A stretch of DNA of 64,000 nt, taken from positions 1-64,000 of the forward strand of contig NZ_BMVU01000023.1 in assembly GCF_014650875.1 (NCBI RefSeq), written 5' to 3'. Both the position numbers and the translations under genes were made by a program. Each line of letters starts with the position of its first letter. Within the stretch, counting starts at the first letter, position 1. Shown piece after piece: positions 37,001-49,000 of this stretch. The notes under the pieces are model-generated. The model searched no databases and was not told the origin of the DNA. It saw nothing but the letters and a program-made list of their open reading frames with translations. The stretch comes from Streptomyces minutiscleroticus. GTDB lineage: Bacteria > Actinomycetota > Actinomycetes > Streptomycetales > Streptomycetaceae.

Positions 37001-40000
37001 GGTACGCCTTCATCAGGCGGTAGTCGTTGGCGCTGTAGAGGAAGACGGCCGTCAGGTGCGCCGGGGCCAGCTCCGACAGGGCGCGCATGCCGGGCCGGCC
37101 GTTCCGGTGCAGCCAGTCGAACATCGCCTGACCGCGGTCGCCCTCGAGGCCGTACGGGTCGCGCAGCGCCCCGTCCACCAGGTCCAGCAGGTCGCCGGGG
37201 ATGGACAGGCGCTGCGGGGTGATCCGCGAGGAGTACCGCATCCGGGCCTCGTAGAGCGCCTGGTGCGGGGGGATCAGGTGGTGGGCGCGCGGGTCGCCGG
37301 GCGGCAGCAGGGACAGCAGGCGGGCCTCGCGCACCGACGCGTCCGCCCACAGGTGCAGCCCCGCGCCGTCGCGCAGCGCCGACGTCCGCTCCCGCGCGTG
37401 GTTCGGGGCGGTCCCGGCGAGGTGCGAGGCGAGCAGGATCTCGTGCAGGGAGGCGAGGTCGGCCGGGATCAGCCAGGAGATCAGGGCGCCGCGGAAGGCC
37501 GCCAGTTCGAGCGGGGAGGCACCCAGCGCGGCGTAGGTCTGGAGCAGGCGCAGCGCCACGTTGCGCTCGCCGCCGACCCGGCGCAGGCCGCGGCTGTCGT
37601 GCACGGCGCGGTAGGCGCTGCCGGGCGCGTACTTGGCGCGGTTGCCGACGGGGCGGGCCAGCGCCTCGGCGAGGTCCGCGGGGAGTTCGCGGCCCGCGTG
37701 GGCGGCGCGGGCGTAGGCGGCCATCAGCTCGTCGAGGGCGAGGACGCCGGGCGGCAGGGTGAGCAGCCGGTCCAGGGCCCGGGCGGGGTTCTCGTACGGG
37801 ATGCCGGGGTCGAGGAAGGCACGCTGTGCGCGCTCCTCGCCGTAACGCTCCGTCAGGTCGGCGTACAGGCGGGAGGCCGCGGTGCGGGCCGCCTCGGTGA
37901 TGCCGGAGTGCGTGCTCATCAGCCCGGCGAGGGTGAACTCCAGCTGGACGCTGCGCCGCCGCCACTCGCGGTCCTGGTAGAAGGCGGCGAAGCGGACCGT
38001 TCCGGGGGTGCCGGCCGGGCGCCAGGACGGCACCGACCAGGGGGCCTCGTCGGCGGCGGGGGCCGTGGCGTCGTCCAGGGAGAACGAGGCGAGGGCGGAC
38101 GACGGGTCGGCGGTCACCGGGTCCGTGCCCACCGGGGTGGCGTTGATCTGCTCGGGCGCGGGGTAGCGGGGGACGCGCTGTAGGGGCGGGGCGGCGGGCG
38201 CGCCGAAGGGACGCACGGCGCGGGTGGCCGGCGCGCGGTGCGCGGGGGCGGCCTGCCCGAGGTGGAAGGTGCCCGTGGCGTCCGCGGCCGGACGGGGCGC
38301 CACGGTGGACGTGGAGGCGGAGGCCGGCGAGGAGACCAGCGTCGGCGCGCCCGCCTCGTCGGCCAGCGGCTCGGTGAGCATGACCGGGGTGGGGACGGGC
38401 GGCATGGCGCGGCCCCAGCGGCCGTGCTGCCCGGTGTCCGGGTCGGGCGGCGCGAGCAGATGGAGCGGGGCGGGCGCGGCGCCGTCGGCTGCGGGCGCCG
38501 GGTCGGGATGCAGGACGCCAGTGAAGGCCCAGGTAGGACGGGAGGTGCGGGTGGCGACCGCGGCGGGCAGGTTGCGGCCCGGGCCCGTGGTCCGGGGGAC
38601 CAGCAGCGCGACGGGCACCTCGAGAGCGCCGGCGCGCAGCGGCGGCGCCATGTCGAGCAGGGCGAGGAACTCCTCGTCGGACACGGTGATCTCGGGCTGT
38701 CCGGCCAGCCGGAGCACGATCCGCCCGTCGGGGTGGGCGTCGGCCCAGAAGACCGCGGCCTCCTCCTGCTTCTGCACCGTCCACGGGTACTCGCTCCTGC
38801 GGTGCTCGACGCCGCCGTCGGACTGGGGCATGTGCCGTGTGAACGCCTCCATGTCGAGCCCGCCCGGCGCGGGGTTGCCGCTCCAGTTGAAGCCCGTGAA
38901 CCGGCCTCCGTCGCGGACCAGGTGGTGCTGCGGGGCGAACGCGCCGAGCGTCGTCAGGTGCAGTGCGGCCAGCGCGGTGTCGTCGTTCACGTCGACGTCG
39001 GCCACGACGGCGTGCGCCGCGAGGAACCACAGCTGCCGCTGTCCGGCCGGCGTCCACGGCTGGTCGGCGGGCAGGTGCAGGATGCGGCGGGCCCTGGCCT
39101 CGCCGTCCGGGCCGAGGGCGGCCAGCTTGCGGGCCCCGGCGTGCAGGGCCCACAGGACCTGCGCGGTCTCCTTGGGTCCCACCGGACCCGCCTGCGGCGG
39201 CCGGCGCAGCACCGTGCGCACCAGGGCCTCGCCGTGCTGGGCGAGCTGCGCGAGGGCGTTGCGCAGGAGGGGGTCACCGATAGCAGTGCTGAGCGGGCCG
39301 CTCTGCGGGGCGGCGAGCATCCGCACCGCCTGGTCGAGGGCGGTGCGGTAGTCGGCGGAGGCGGGAGCGCGCCCGCCGGCGACGCGCTGGGCGATCGCGG
39401 ACCACAGCTCCATGCGGAACGGCGTGAAGCGGCTCAGCTGCGGATCCTGGGCGCGGAGCGTCTCCAGCGCGCCGACGCCCTTGAGCAGCCGCGCGTACCC
39501 GGCGGGGTCGGCCTCGGCCTCGGCGCCGAACACCAGGCGCAGCGCGCGCACCAGACGCAGCGTCGTCGCGCGGGCCGCGTCGGGTACGGGGCCGGTGCCG
39601 GTGTGCAGCCCGGCGGTGACCGCGTGGGCGTCCAGTTCGGCGGCGGTCGGCTCGGGGTGGAAGTCGAGGCGCACCCCGGGCAGCCCGCCGGGGGTGTCGA
39701 ACAGGACGCGGGCGCCGACGCCGATGCCGCTGCTCATCAGGGAGCCGTTGACCACGCGGCGGCTCGCGTTGGCCGTGTGCTGGGCGAGCGACAGCTCCTG
39801 GAGCGGGTCGTCCGGGGTGGGCGCCATCCGGTTGTCGAGCTGTATGCGCGCGGGGTTGCCGCTGGACGCGGACCAGCAGACCTCCAGGCCCATGCGGTGG
39901 TCCCGGGGCAGGTCCCGTACCTCGGGCAGGCCGCCGATGTAGCGTCCGCCGTCCTCGCCGGAGAGCCAGACCGTCCGTCCGTCGCGCAGGGCGAGCTGGA

Positions 40001-43000
40001 GTCCGCCGGGCAGGCCGTGGGCGGCGAAGGTGTAGGCGGCCGCCTCGGCGGGCTCGCGCGGCTCGACGCTCGTCAGCTTGCTCCCGCCGGGGTACGGAGT
40101 GCGCCGCACCAGGCGGGTGGCGTGCGCGTAGCCGCGCAGCAGTTCCTCGCGCTCGCGCACGTCGTCGGCGTGCGACATCCGGCCGAACCGCTCGTCCCGG
40201 TCGGAGACCACCGGCCGGCTGTCCACGTCGTCGTCGCGGAACACGGTGCCGTCCAGGGCCGTCCAGGTGCGGTCCACCGGCGGCGCGCTCACCGCGTCCG
40301 GGTGCACCGGAACCCAGGCGCCGACCGCGTGCCCGGGGCCGCGGTCGACGAGGACGGGCACGTGGTCGCCCTTCTTGGTGCGCCGCAGCTGCGCCTCGCC
40401 GCTGGGCGCCCACACCGTACGGCCGGTACGGCGGGCGAGGGCCCTCAGCATCTCGAGGTGGCGGAAGTTCGCCGCTCCCGGCACCACCAGCACGATCGGC
40501 ACGTCCGGCGGCAGCTTGGCCAGCTCGGGGTCGGCGGCCAGGGTCGCGGCCAGGTCCTCGGGGCCGAGCACCCGGCCGTCCGCGGTGCGCAGGCCGGCGG
40601 GGTCGCTCTCGGCCCACACCGCGTAGGCCCGGTCGCCCCAGGGCGCGGGGCGCGAGTCGGCGCCGTCGGGCGAGGCGTCGCCGACGACGACGCGGGCACT
40701 GCCCATGCGCACCCGGCGCACCGCGGTGCCGGTGAGGTTACGGCCGGTGGGGTTCCCGGAGGCGTTGCGCAGCAGGGTCTCGGGCGGCAGGTCCAGGGCG
40801 GTGCCGGAGGCGGCCGTGGTGTCGTCGAGGGTGAGCGAGGCCAGGGCGGACGAGGGGTCGGCCGAGGCCTGCCCGGTGGGGTTCTGGCCGGAGGGGGCGA
40901 ACAGGGACTCCCCGGACTTCCCGCTCCGCGGGTGCGGGGCACCCGGTGCGGTGCGCGCACCGGTGGTCCAGAGGCCGGGTCCCGCGGTCGCCGGGTCGAG
41001 CATGAGCAGGACGGTGCGCGGGGCCGTCTCGGGGCCGGTCAGCATCATCGGCCCGGCGGCGGCGTGGGCGGTGCGGCCGGTGCGCTCGGCGAACCGCGTG
41101 ACGAACCCGGCGGGCAGCGGGGCCGGTCCGGTGGCGAGGAACAGCGCGGGGGCGCCGAGCGGCAGGGTGCCCAGGACCGGATCCAGGTCGAGCAGGGCGA
41201 GGAACTCGTCCTGCGAGACGGCGACCTGTCCGCCGGGCAGGTCCAGGGTGATACGGCCGGCCTGGTCGGCGTGGACCAGGTAGACCCGGGGGGCGGGCCG
41301 GTCGGCTCCGGCCCAGGGCGCCACGGAGGGGCGGCGGGAGCCGCCCGCCGGGCCCGGCACGGTCTGGAGCGGGGAGCCCCAGTCGACGCCGTGCGGTGCG
41401 GCGCTGCCGCTCCAGTTGACACCGGTGGCCTGCCGGTGGTCCGCGAGCTCGGTCGCCGGACCGAACGCGCCGTTGCTCGCCAGGTGGTAGGCGGCCAGCA
41501 CGTCCGTGTCGCCGATGTCCAGGCCCTCGGCGGCGGCGCGGGCCGTCAGCGCCCACACCTCCTGCTGCCGCGCCGGGGTCCACGGGGCGCTGTCGGGCAG
41601 GTGCAGGATGCGGCGGCCCAGCGCCTGCGGCTGCTCACCGGTCGGGGCGCCGGACAGCCGGTGGGCGGCGCGCACGGTGGCCCACAGGGTCGAAGCCCAG
41701 TGCCGCGGGGTGGGAGCGGCGTCGGCGGGGAGGTTCTGGACGTAGCGCAGGACGGCCTCGCCGTTGCCGGCGAGCTGCCGGAGCCGCAACGTGAGTTCGA
41801 GGGCCGGCGACGGGACCGCCGTGCCGAGCCGTGCGGCGGGGTCGGCTGCGATGACCGCGCGGGCATGGTCGAGCAGCGCGGTCCGGCCGGCCGGGTCGGG
41901 TGCCCGCCCGGTGTGCTGCTCGGTGAAGAAGTCCCAGAGGTCCATCCGGAACGGGGTGGCCGTGGAGAGCGCCGGGTCGTTGGCGCGCAGGCGGTCCAGG
42001 GCGGCGATGCCCTGCCACAGGCGGGCATGGCGGGCCGGATCGGTCTCGACGTCGCTGCCGTAGGCCTGGCGCAGGGCGCGCACCAGGCGCAGGGCGGTGC
42101 GCCGGGTCCTCTCGGGCACGGGGCCGGAACCGGTGTGCAGGCCGCCGTCGCGGGCCAGCCGGTCGAGCGCGGCCCCGTCCGGCTCGGGCCGGAACAGGAC
42201 GCGGCGGCTCAGGGTGCCGCGGGCCGAGGACATGGCGAGGCGGGTCCGGTCGTCGAGACCGGTGTGGCGGGTGGAGGCGTCGGTCACCCGGCCGGTGGCG
42301 TTGGCGACGAGCTGGCCGAGCGGTACGTCCGCCAGCGGGTCGTCGACGTGCGGTGCCTCCGCGAACTGCCGGTGGGACTGGTGCGGGTCGCCGTCCGTGG
42401 CGCTCCAGCAGACCTCCAGGTGCATGCGGTGGCCGGGCGGCAGGGCGCGCACCTCGCGCAGTCCGCCGATGTAGCGGGCGGCCTCGTGCTTGTCGAGCCA
42501 GACGGTGCGGCCGTCGCGCAGCGGCGCCTGCATCCGGCCGGGGTCGCCGTGGGCGGCGTACAGGTAGACGCCGGCGGGCGGCGGCGCGACCGGCTCCCGC
42601 CTCTCCTCGTACGGACCGGTCCCGGTGGGCGCCACGTGCACCAGCTCACGCAGGTGGCGGAAGCGCCGGAAGCGGTCCTCGTCGCGCCGTACCCGGTGGT
42701 CGGCCGTGCGGGGCAGGGACAGGCGGCCGTAGTGCCGGTCCTGGTCGTCGGTGAGCGGACGGGTCTCGATCTCGCTCTCCCGCACCCGGGTGCCGTCGAC
42801 GGCGGTGAACTCCCGGTCCTGCTCGGGCAGGGCCAGGCGGGCGGGCGCGACGGACAGCCACGTGCCGACGGGGTGGGCGGGGTCGGCATCGACCAGGGCG
42901 GGGCCGTGGCGGTCGCCGTCGGGCAGCATGCGCGCGTCGCCGCTCGCGCCCCAGACGGTCCGGCCCAGTTTCTCGGCCGCGGCCCACAGCGCCTCCTGGT

Positions 43001-46000
43001 AGCCGTCGCCCGCGTAGGGCAGGACCAGCAGCACCGGGACGTCGGCCGGCAGCTTCGCCAGCTCCGGGTCGGCGGCCAGCAGGTCGGCGAGGGTGTCCGG
43101 GCCGAGGACCCGGCCGTCGGGCAGCCACGCCTGCCCGGCGCCGCCGGGTACGGCGACGACGTAGGCCGTGTCGGGCCAGGGCGCGGACCGGGCGAAGACC
43201 CGCGACGGCGTGCCGGGGTGCACCTGGAGGGTACGGATCTTCGTGAGGTCGGGGTCGCTGAGGGGCTTGCCGGTGAGGTTGCGGCCCCGTACGGCGCCCC
43301 CGGCCCCCCGGATCAGCGTGCCGGGCGCGAGCAGCGGGTCGCCGGGGCCGGTGAAGGTACCGGAGAGCGGGCGGGGAGCGGGAGCGCCGGAGGCAGGCGC
43401 CGGGGCGGACTGGACAGCCGGGGGGAAGAGGTCGGCGGACGGGTCCGGCTGCCCGGTCGTCGTCGGGGTGGCAAGGGAGAACAGCGACGGCTCGCCGCCC
43501 TGGCCGTGCTGTCCGTACGGGCCGGGAACCTGCGGCGCCGACGCCCAGGCGCGCGGGCTGTGGTGGCGCGGCGTCAGGTCCAGCCCCGACAGCTCCAGGT
43601 CCGTCCCGGTCCGGCCGGCCGCGGCGACCAGCAGGAACGGCAGGCCGACGGGCGGCGCGGGCTCGGTCAGCACGCTGCCCGCGAACTGGGCGGCGATCGA
43701 CTGCCGCAGCTCGCCCCAGGTCAGCGGAGCGGTGAGGCCCCGCTGCAGACGGTCGGCCTCCAGGGCCTGGAAGCCGCGCAGCAGGGTGTGCAGGGTCGTC
43801 CGGTCGTCCTCCAGGTGCGGGCCGTAGACCAGGCGCAGCGCGCGCAGGTGGCCCAGCACCTGCGGAGCGCGGCCGGGGTCGCCGGTCACCTCCCGGGCGA
43901 GGCGGGCCAGTTGCGGGCCGGTCGGCTCGGGCCGGAAGGCGGAGAAGGCGTCGCCCTCGGCGAGCCGGAACCGGGCCGGGGCCTGGGCGTCCGGAGCGGT
44001 GACGAAGGTCTCGTAGCCGCCCGCCGTGCCCCAGACCCAGCGGTCCAGGACGTTGGCGACGGCCTGGCCGAGCAGCGGCCGCTCCAGCGGGTCGTGGGCC
44101 GCGGCGCCGGTGAGGTCGGCCGCGGGGAACAGGACCGGGCGGTCCGGCAGCGACGCGGTGAGGTCGGGATCGGCCGCGAAGAGCAGGTCGGCGAGGCCGT
44201 CGGCGTCCAGGACGGCGGACCCTGCGCCGTTCAGCGCTAGGGCGAGACCGGAGGCGTCGCCGCGCAGCCCCACCAGGTAGGGGTCGGTGAACGGCAGCGG
44301 CTGCGGGGCGCTCTCGGCGGGGGCGGAGCCGTAGCGCACCCAGGTGAAGTGCCCGGTGGCGGGCAGCAGCCCGTACGTCTGGCGGCGGGCGTCCCGCCAG
44401 TCGGCCGCGGGCCGGGAGGACAGGCCGACGGGGCGGCCGCTCGGGGCGCGGTGCTTGAGCAGGGCGATGCTGCCGACCGGGACGTGCGTCCCGTCGGCGG
44501 CGACGATCACCGGCGCCCAGGCGACGGGTTCGGGCCGCCGCGCCGGGTCGGCGACGTGGACGAGGGCGTTCCGGATCGCGGTGAGCAGGGCGGCGGTCCG
44601 GTCCCGCTCGGCCGGCGGCACGTTGCCCTGGAGGACGGCGGCCCGTTCGGCGGCGTCCCGCAGGGTGCTCAGGTCGGGGTGGTCCGCGGGGACCGGGAAG
44701 CCGAGCGCGTAGCGGCCGAGGGTCTCGGCGACGCTGTGCGCGCGGGGCACCGACAGCAGTCCCTGGCGGCGGCCGTCGGCCTGCGGCCAGCCCTGGCCGG
44801 AGGCGAGTGCGAGGAAGTCGGCGACGGCCTGGACGGCCGGGTGGCCGAGGACCCGCTCGACGGAGTCGCGCAGCACGTCCTCGGGCAGCGGTGTGTGCAG
44901 CTGGGCCGCCCGATGGTAGGCCTGCCCGGTGAGCTGGACCAGTTCATCGACGGCCCGCCGGACCTGCCCGCGGGTCAGGAACCTGCCGGTGTAGCCGAAC
45001 TCGCGGAGTTCCGGCAGGACCAGAGGGATCCGCAGGCGTCCCTCGTCGGTGTCCAGCTGCGGGTGGTCGTCCATGCCGACCGTCTCCTGCTGGGTCACCA
45101 GGCGGCCGTCGGAGGTGCGGCCGGTGAAGGCGGCCGTCAGGTGCTCGCGCGGGCTGGGCGCGGCGGAGGCGGCGGTGTCGAAGAAGCCCGCGAAGTACGG
45201 GCGGTCGGGCGACAGCTTGCGCTGGTACTCCTCCAAGGCCCGGGCGATCGTGGCGCGCGCCCGTTCGGTGAGAGCGGACAGGTCCTCCCCGAGCGGGGTG
45301 AGCCGGCCGGCGAGGAAGGCGCGGGTGCGGGGGCGCAGTGCGCGAAGGATACGGTCGAGCGGGTTGCGGGAGGCCACCGGCAGGAGGTGCTTGGTGAGCA
45401 TCGGCTGCGCGCCGGGCAGGGCCGCCCCCTGGATGACCACCCCGGCCGGGCGGGCCGCGACGTGGTGGTAGGCCAGCCAGGCGTAGCCCCACACCTCCTC
45501 GATGTCGGGGATGCCGGAGAGGAAGGGCATCAGCTCGGACGGCACGTCGTCACGGCCGAGCAGGCGGCGTACGTAGTGGGCGGTGGCGTCCCGGCCGTAG
45601 CCGCGTCCGAGGGAGACCAGGGGGCGCAGCCAGGGGGCGGTGAGGTGGGCAGCGGCGGTGTCCTGGAGGTCGCGGAGCCGGGCGGCCGGGTATCCCGGGG
45701 TGGCCTGGGTGAGGAAGGTGTGGTCGTAGCCGCCGGGGTCGGGGGCGACGAGCACACGGATGCGGGGGCCGAGGTCCTTGATCGTCCAGCCGTCGGACGC
45801 GGGGAGCAGCTCGGCCAGCGGAGTCCCGCCCTGGCGCGCGCCCGCGACCCCGTCGAGGGCGCGTTCCAGCCGGTCCAGCACCTGCTGCGGGGACTGGCGC
45901 CGCTCACCGGTTACGGAGGCCATCGGTTCGATGACGAACTCACCGATGGTGTACGACTCCAGGAAGGGTTCCGGCTCGCCCGGCGCGGTCTCGGGGCGGT

Positions 46001-49000
46001 GCAGGTGGAAGTTCCCGTCGGCGGTGCGCCAGAAGTCGGTCCAGTCGGTGACGATCTTCAGGCCGGGCGCGGTGGCGAGTTCGATCTTGGCGTCGGGTTC
46101 GGCCAGGCCCTGGATGAAGAAGAACCGCCGGTCCTCGACCTCCAGACCGACGCCGGCGTAGCGGTTGCGCTCGGTGGCCGCGTCGAGGGCGGCGTGCGTG
46201 GTCGAGGAGGACTGCAGGAACGCCGGCAGGGCGTCCGGCAGCACCTGCCCGGACGGGCCGATCAGCGCCGCCCGGGCCTCGGCCGCGGCGAACGGCGGGG
46301 CCTGCGAGGACAGCGTCCGGGTGGCGGGCGCCGACAGGTCGACCCACTCCACCCCTCCGTCGCCGAGGTGGTAGGCCGCCCAGGCGTGTCCCATCACGTG
46401 GTTCGGGCGGCGGGCGAGGACGAAGGCGGCGGCGCCGGGCCCGGCGGCCGTGACCGCCTCGGCCAGCGCCTCCCAGGAGCCGACGCGGTTCCAGCCCGGT
46501 CCCTGGGCGAGCGCGCCGTCCGGGGCCGGAGTCCGTACGGCGGCGCTGTCGTCGAGGGTGACCGCCGGGCGGACCCCGGCCGGGTACAGCTCGGCCCGCA
46601 GCGCGTTGAGGAGCTGCAGGCAGCGTTCCACGGACAGGCCGCGGACGGACTCCCGTTCGATGACCCGGCGGGCGATGCGCAGCAGGTCGGCGCGGTGGTG
46701 GACGACGGGCCGGACGGGTGCGGCGCGCAGCGTCGACGGCACGCCCGGGGCGACGGTGGCGGGCGGCGCGAGACGGGCGCCGCCGGGGGCCGCGGGGGCG
46801 CGGCGCGGACCGGGCGCGGCCGGGGGCGTGGCGGACAGCGAGCCGAGCAGGGAGCCGGAGACGCCGGTGCCCTCGGCGCGGCGCACCGTGTCGAGGTCGG
46901 CGGAGAGCCGGGCCAGGTCGCGCAAGGCGGTCCGGCGGGCGGCCTGCGTCGGCCGGTCGCCCAGGGCGCGCTCGATGTCGCGCAGTGCCTCGGCCGTGAC
47001 CTCCGGCTCCTGCCGGTACTCCTGCTCCGGCGCGGCGGACTGCTGCTCGGCGGCGACGGCGGCGTCGTGGGCGTCGGCGGCCTCGCGCCAGTCCTTCCAG
47101 GCGCCACGCGTGGCGTCGGTCGTGTCGGTGGGGGTGCCGTCGGCGGCGAACGGCCAGTGGCGCGGGCCGTCGGCGGTCCGCACCACCAGCTCCACCGGCC
47201 GCGCGGCGTGCACGGCGGTGCGGGAGGCGGCGTACAGGGCGCGGGCGAGACGGCTGCCGTCGGGGTCGTCGCCGAGGTCCAGCCACAGGCGGGCGGTGGA
47301 GTCCTCCGGGTCGAGCCCGGCGGCGAGCGCGGCCGGCAGGTCGGTGACCGGGTGCCGGGCCCAGTCGCGCAGGTCCTCCGCCTCCTGCCCGGCGAGCATC
47401 GCGGGCACGTCGTAGACCCCGGCGTAGGGGCGTGCGGGGGTGACGCCGAAGCCGAGCAGGTCGTTCTCCCACAGCCGCACGACGGCGGTGCCGGTGACCC
47501 AGCGCCGGCCCTCGGGCCCCTCGACGGTGATGACGGCGTCGACCGTCGTCTCGTGGCTGCGGGTGCCGCGCCGGTCGGCGGGCGCGGCGGCGCGCAGCCG
47601 GTTCAGGCCGGTGCCGGCGGCGGAGGCGTGCGGCTGCTGGGCGGCGAGCGGCACGTTCAGCGCGAGGAGCTGCCTGCCGGGGCGCAGGCTGTGGGTGCCC
47701 TGGTCGGTCGGGGCGAAGGAGCTGTCGGCGGTGGTGGTGCCGGTGGCGCCCCGGGCCCGGTCGACGCCGTCGCTGTCGGTGACCGGCCGGGGCGAGGACA
47801 GCGCGATGGACAGCGTGGGCATGCCGCCGGGGCTGCCCAGGGGCCGGCTGCCGGGGATGCGCGGGATGAGTCCGGCGCCGGCGCGGGGCACGTCGAGGCC
47901 GAGCTGCCCGGCCTGGACGAGTTCGCCGAGGCGGGCGACGGACGCCTCCACGGAGGCGTCGGCCGGCAGGCCCCAGGAGCTCCGCAGCGCCGGGGCGACC
48001 TCGTGCAGCGCCCGGACCAGCTGGGGGAAGGCGTTGAAGCCGTACACGGGGGTGCGTCCGGTGGGCACCAGCAGGGGCGCGGCCGGCGGGGGCGCCGTCA
48101 GGACGAGGCCCGCGGGAGCGGCGGAGTCGGCCGTCTCCTGGACCTGGAGCGGAATGCGCAGGGCCGTGTCGCCACCGCCCTCCGGCACCAGGTACAGGGC
48201 GGAGGGGTCCGCGACGACCCGGTGGGGCGCGGAGTCCTGGTCCAGGTCCGCCATGACCGCCGACAGGGTGTCCATGTTGGCGACGCGGCCGATCCAGCCG
48301 CTGTCGCCCCGCAGGAGCGTACCCGTCGGCGCGTGGACGAAGTCGTGGCCGAACCGCGTCCACCCGGTCGGCGGGATCTCCTCCCCGCCGGGCAGCCTGA
48401 TGTGCCCGGTGTCGGCGACCTCGTAGCGGAAGGGCTCCGAGCGGGACTCGGCGGGACGGGCGTAGGTGTACCAGCGGTCGGGCCGCGGGTCCGTGGCGGC
48501 CGGGACGTCGTCCGCGGCCCTGCCCTTTCCGCGCCCGGTGTCTGCGGACGCGTCCGCGTCGGTCGTGGGTACGCCGGTCGCCGGTACGTCGGAGGCGGGC
48601 ACGACGAAGGCGGGGTCGACGCCGAAGCGGGGCCGCATGACGGTGACCGGGCGGCCGATGGGCCACTGCTCCGCCACCGGGTCGAGACCGTCGTCGGGCG
48701 AGCCGCCCCGCAGGCCGCGGGTGGCGACGTGCCGCGGGCCGCCGCGGTGGTCGTCGACCGTGATCTCCACGGTGGCGGGGACCGCGTCGCCGCGTACGGA
48801 GGGCCGGCGGTCGCGCACCGTGACCGGGTCGACGGTGAACCGGTCGGCCGTGAGGTGCGGCTGCGGGGTGCCGTCCTGGAGCGCCGCCAGCGCGTCGGCC
48901 AGCTCGCGCCGGAACGAGGCCGCGACCGCCTCGGCACGCACCTTGGAGAGGTCCCGGCCGACCAGGCGCGCGCTGCGCTGCCCGCTGACCGTGACGTCCG

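Larger units (their letters stand above)
38240..43300 (-). repeat. diverged in-frame tandem duplication, about 845 residues per unit
   Basis: Equivalent landmarks recur at about 2,530-2,540 bp: GRNLTG (43272 and 40731), HG codons (42551 and 40019) and NWSG (41410 and 38881). Each unit is a Cys-less module, an HG/C module, a helical segment with RILHLP, and a second Cys-less module opening NWSG. Divergence shows this is older than the 1,818-bp duplication. Confidence 0.8.

Noticed and set aside
24990..44240. Long plus-strand frames (such as 24990-28268 and 38238-44240) opposite the giant gene
   Set aside because: They mirror the giant frame's codon bias, lack domains and are rich in Gly/Val/Arg. 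The minus-strand frame has repeated conserved motifs.
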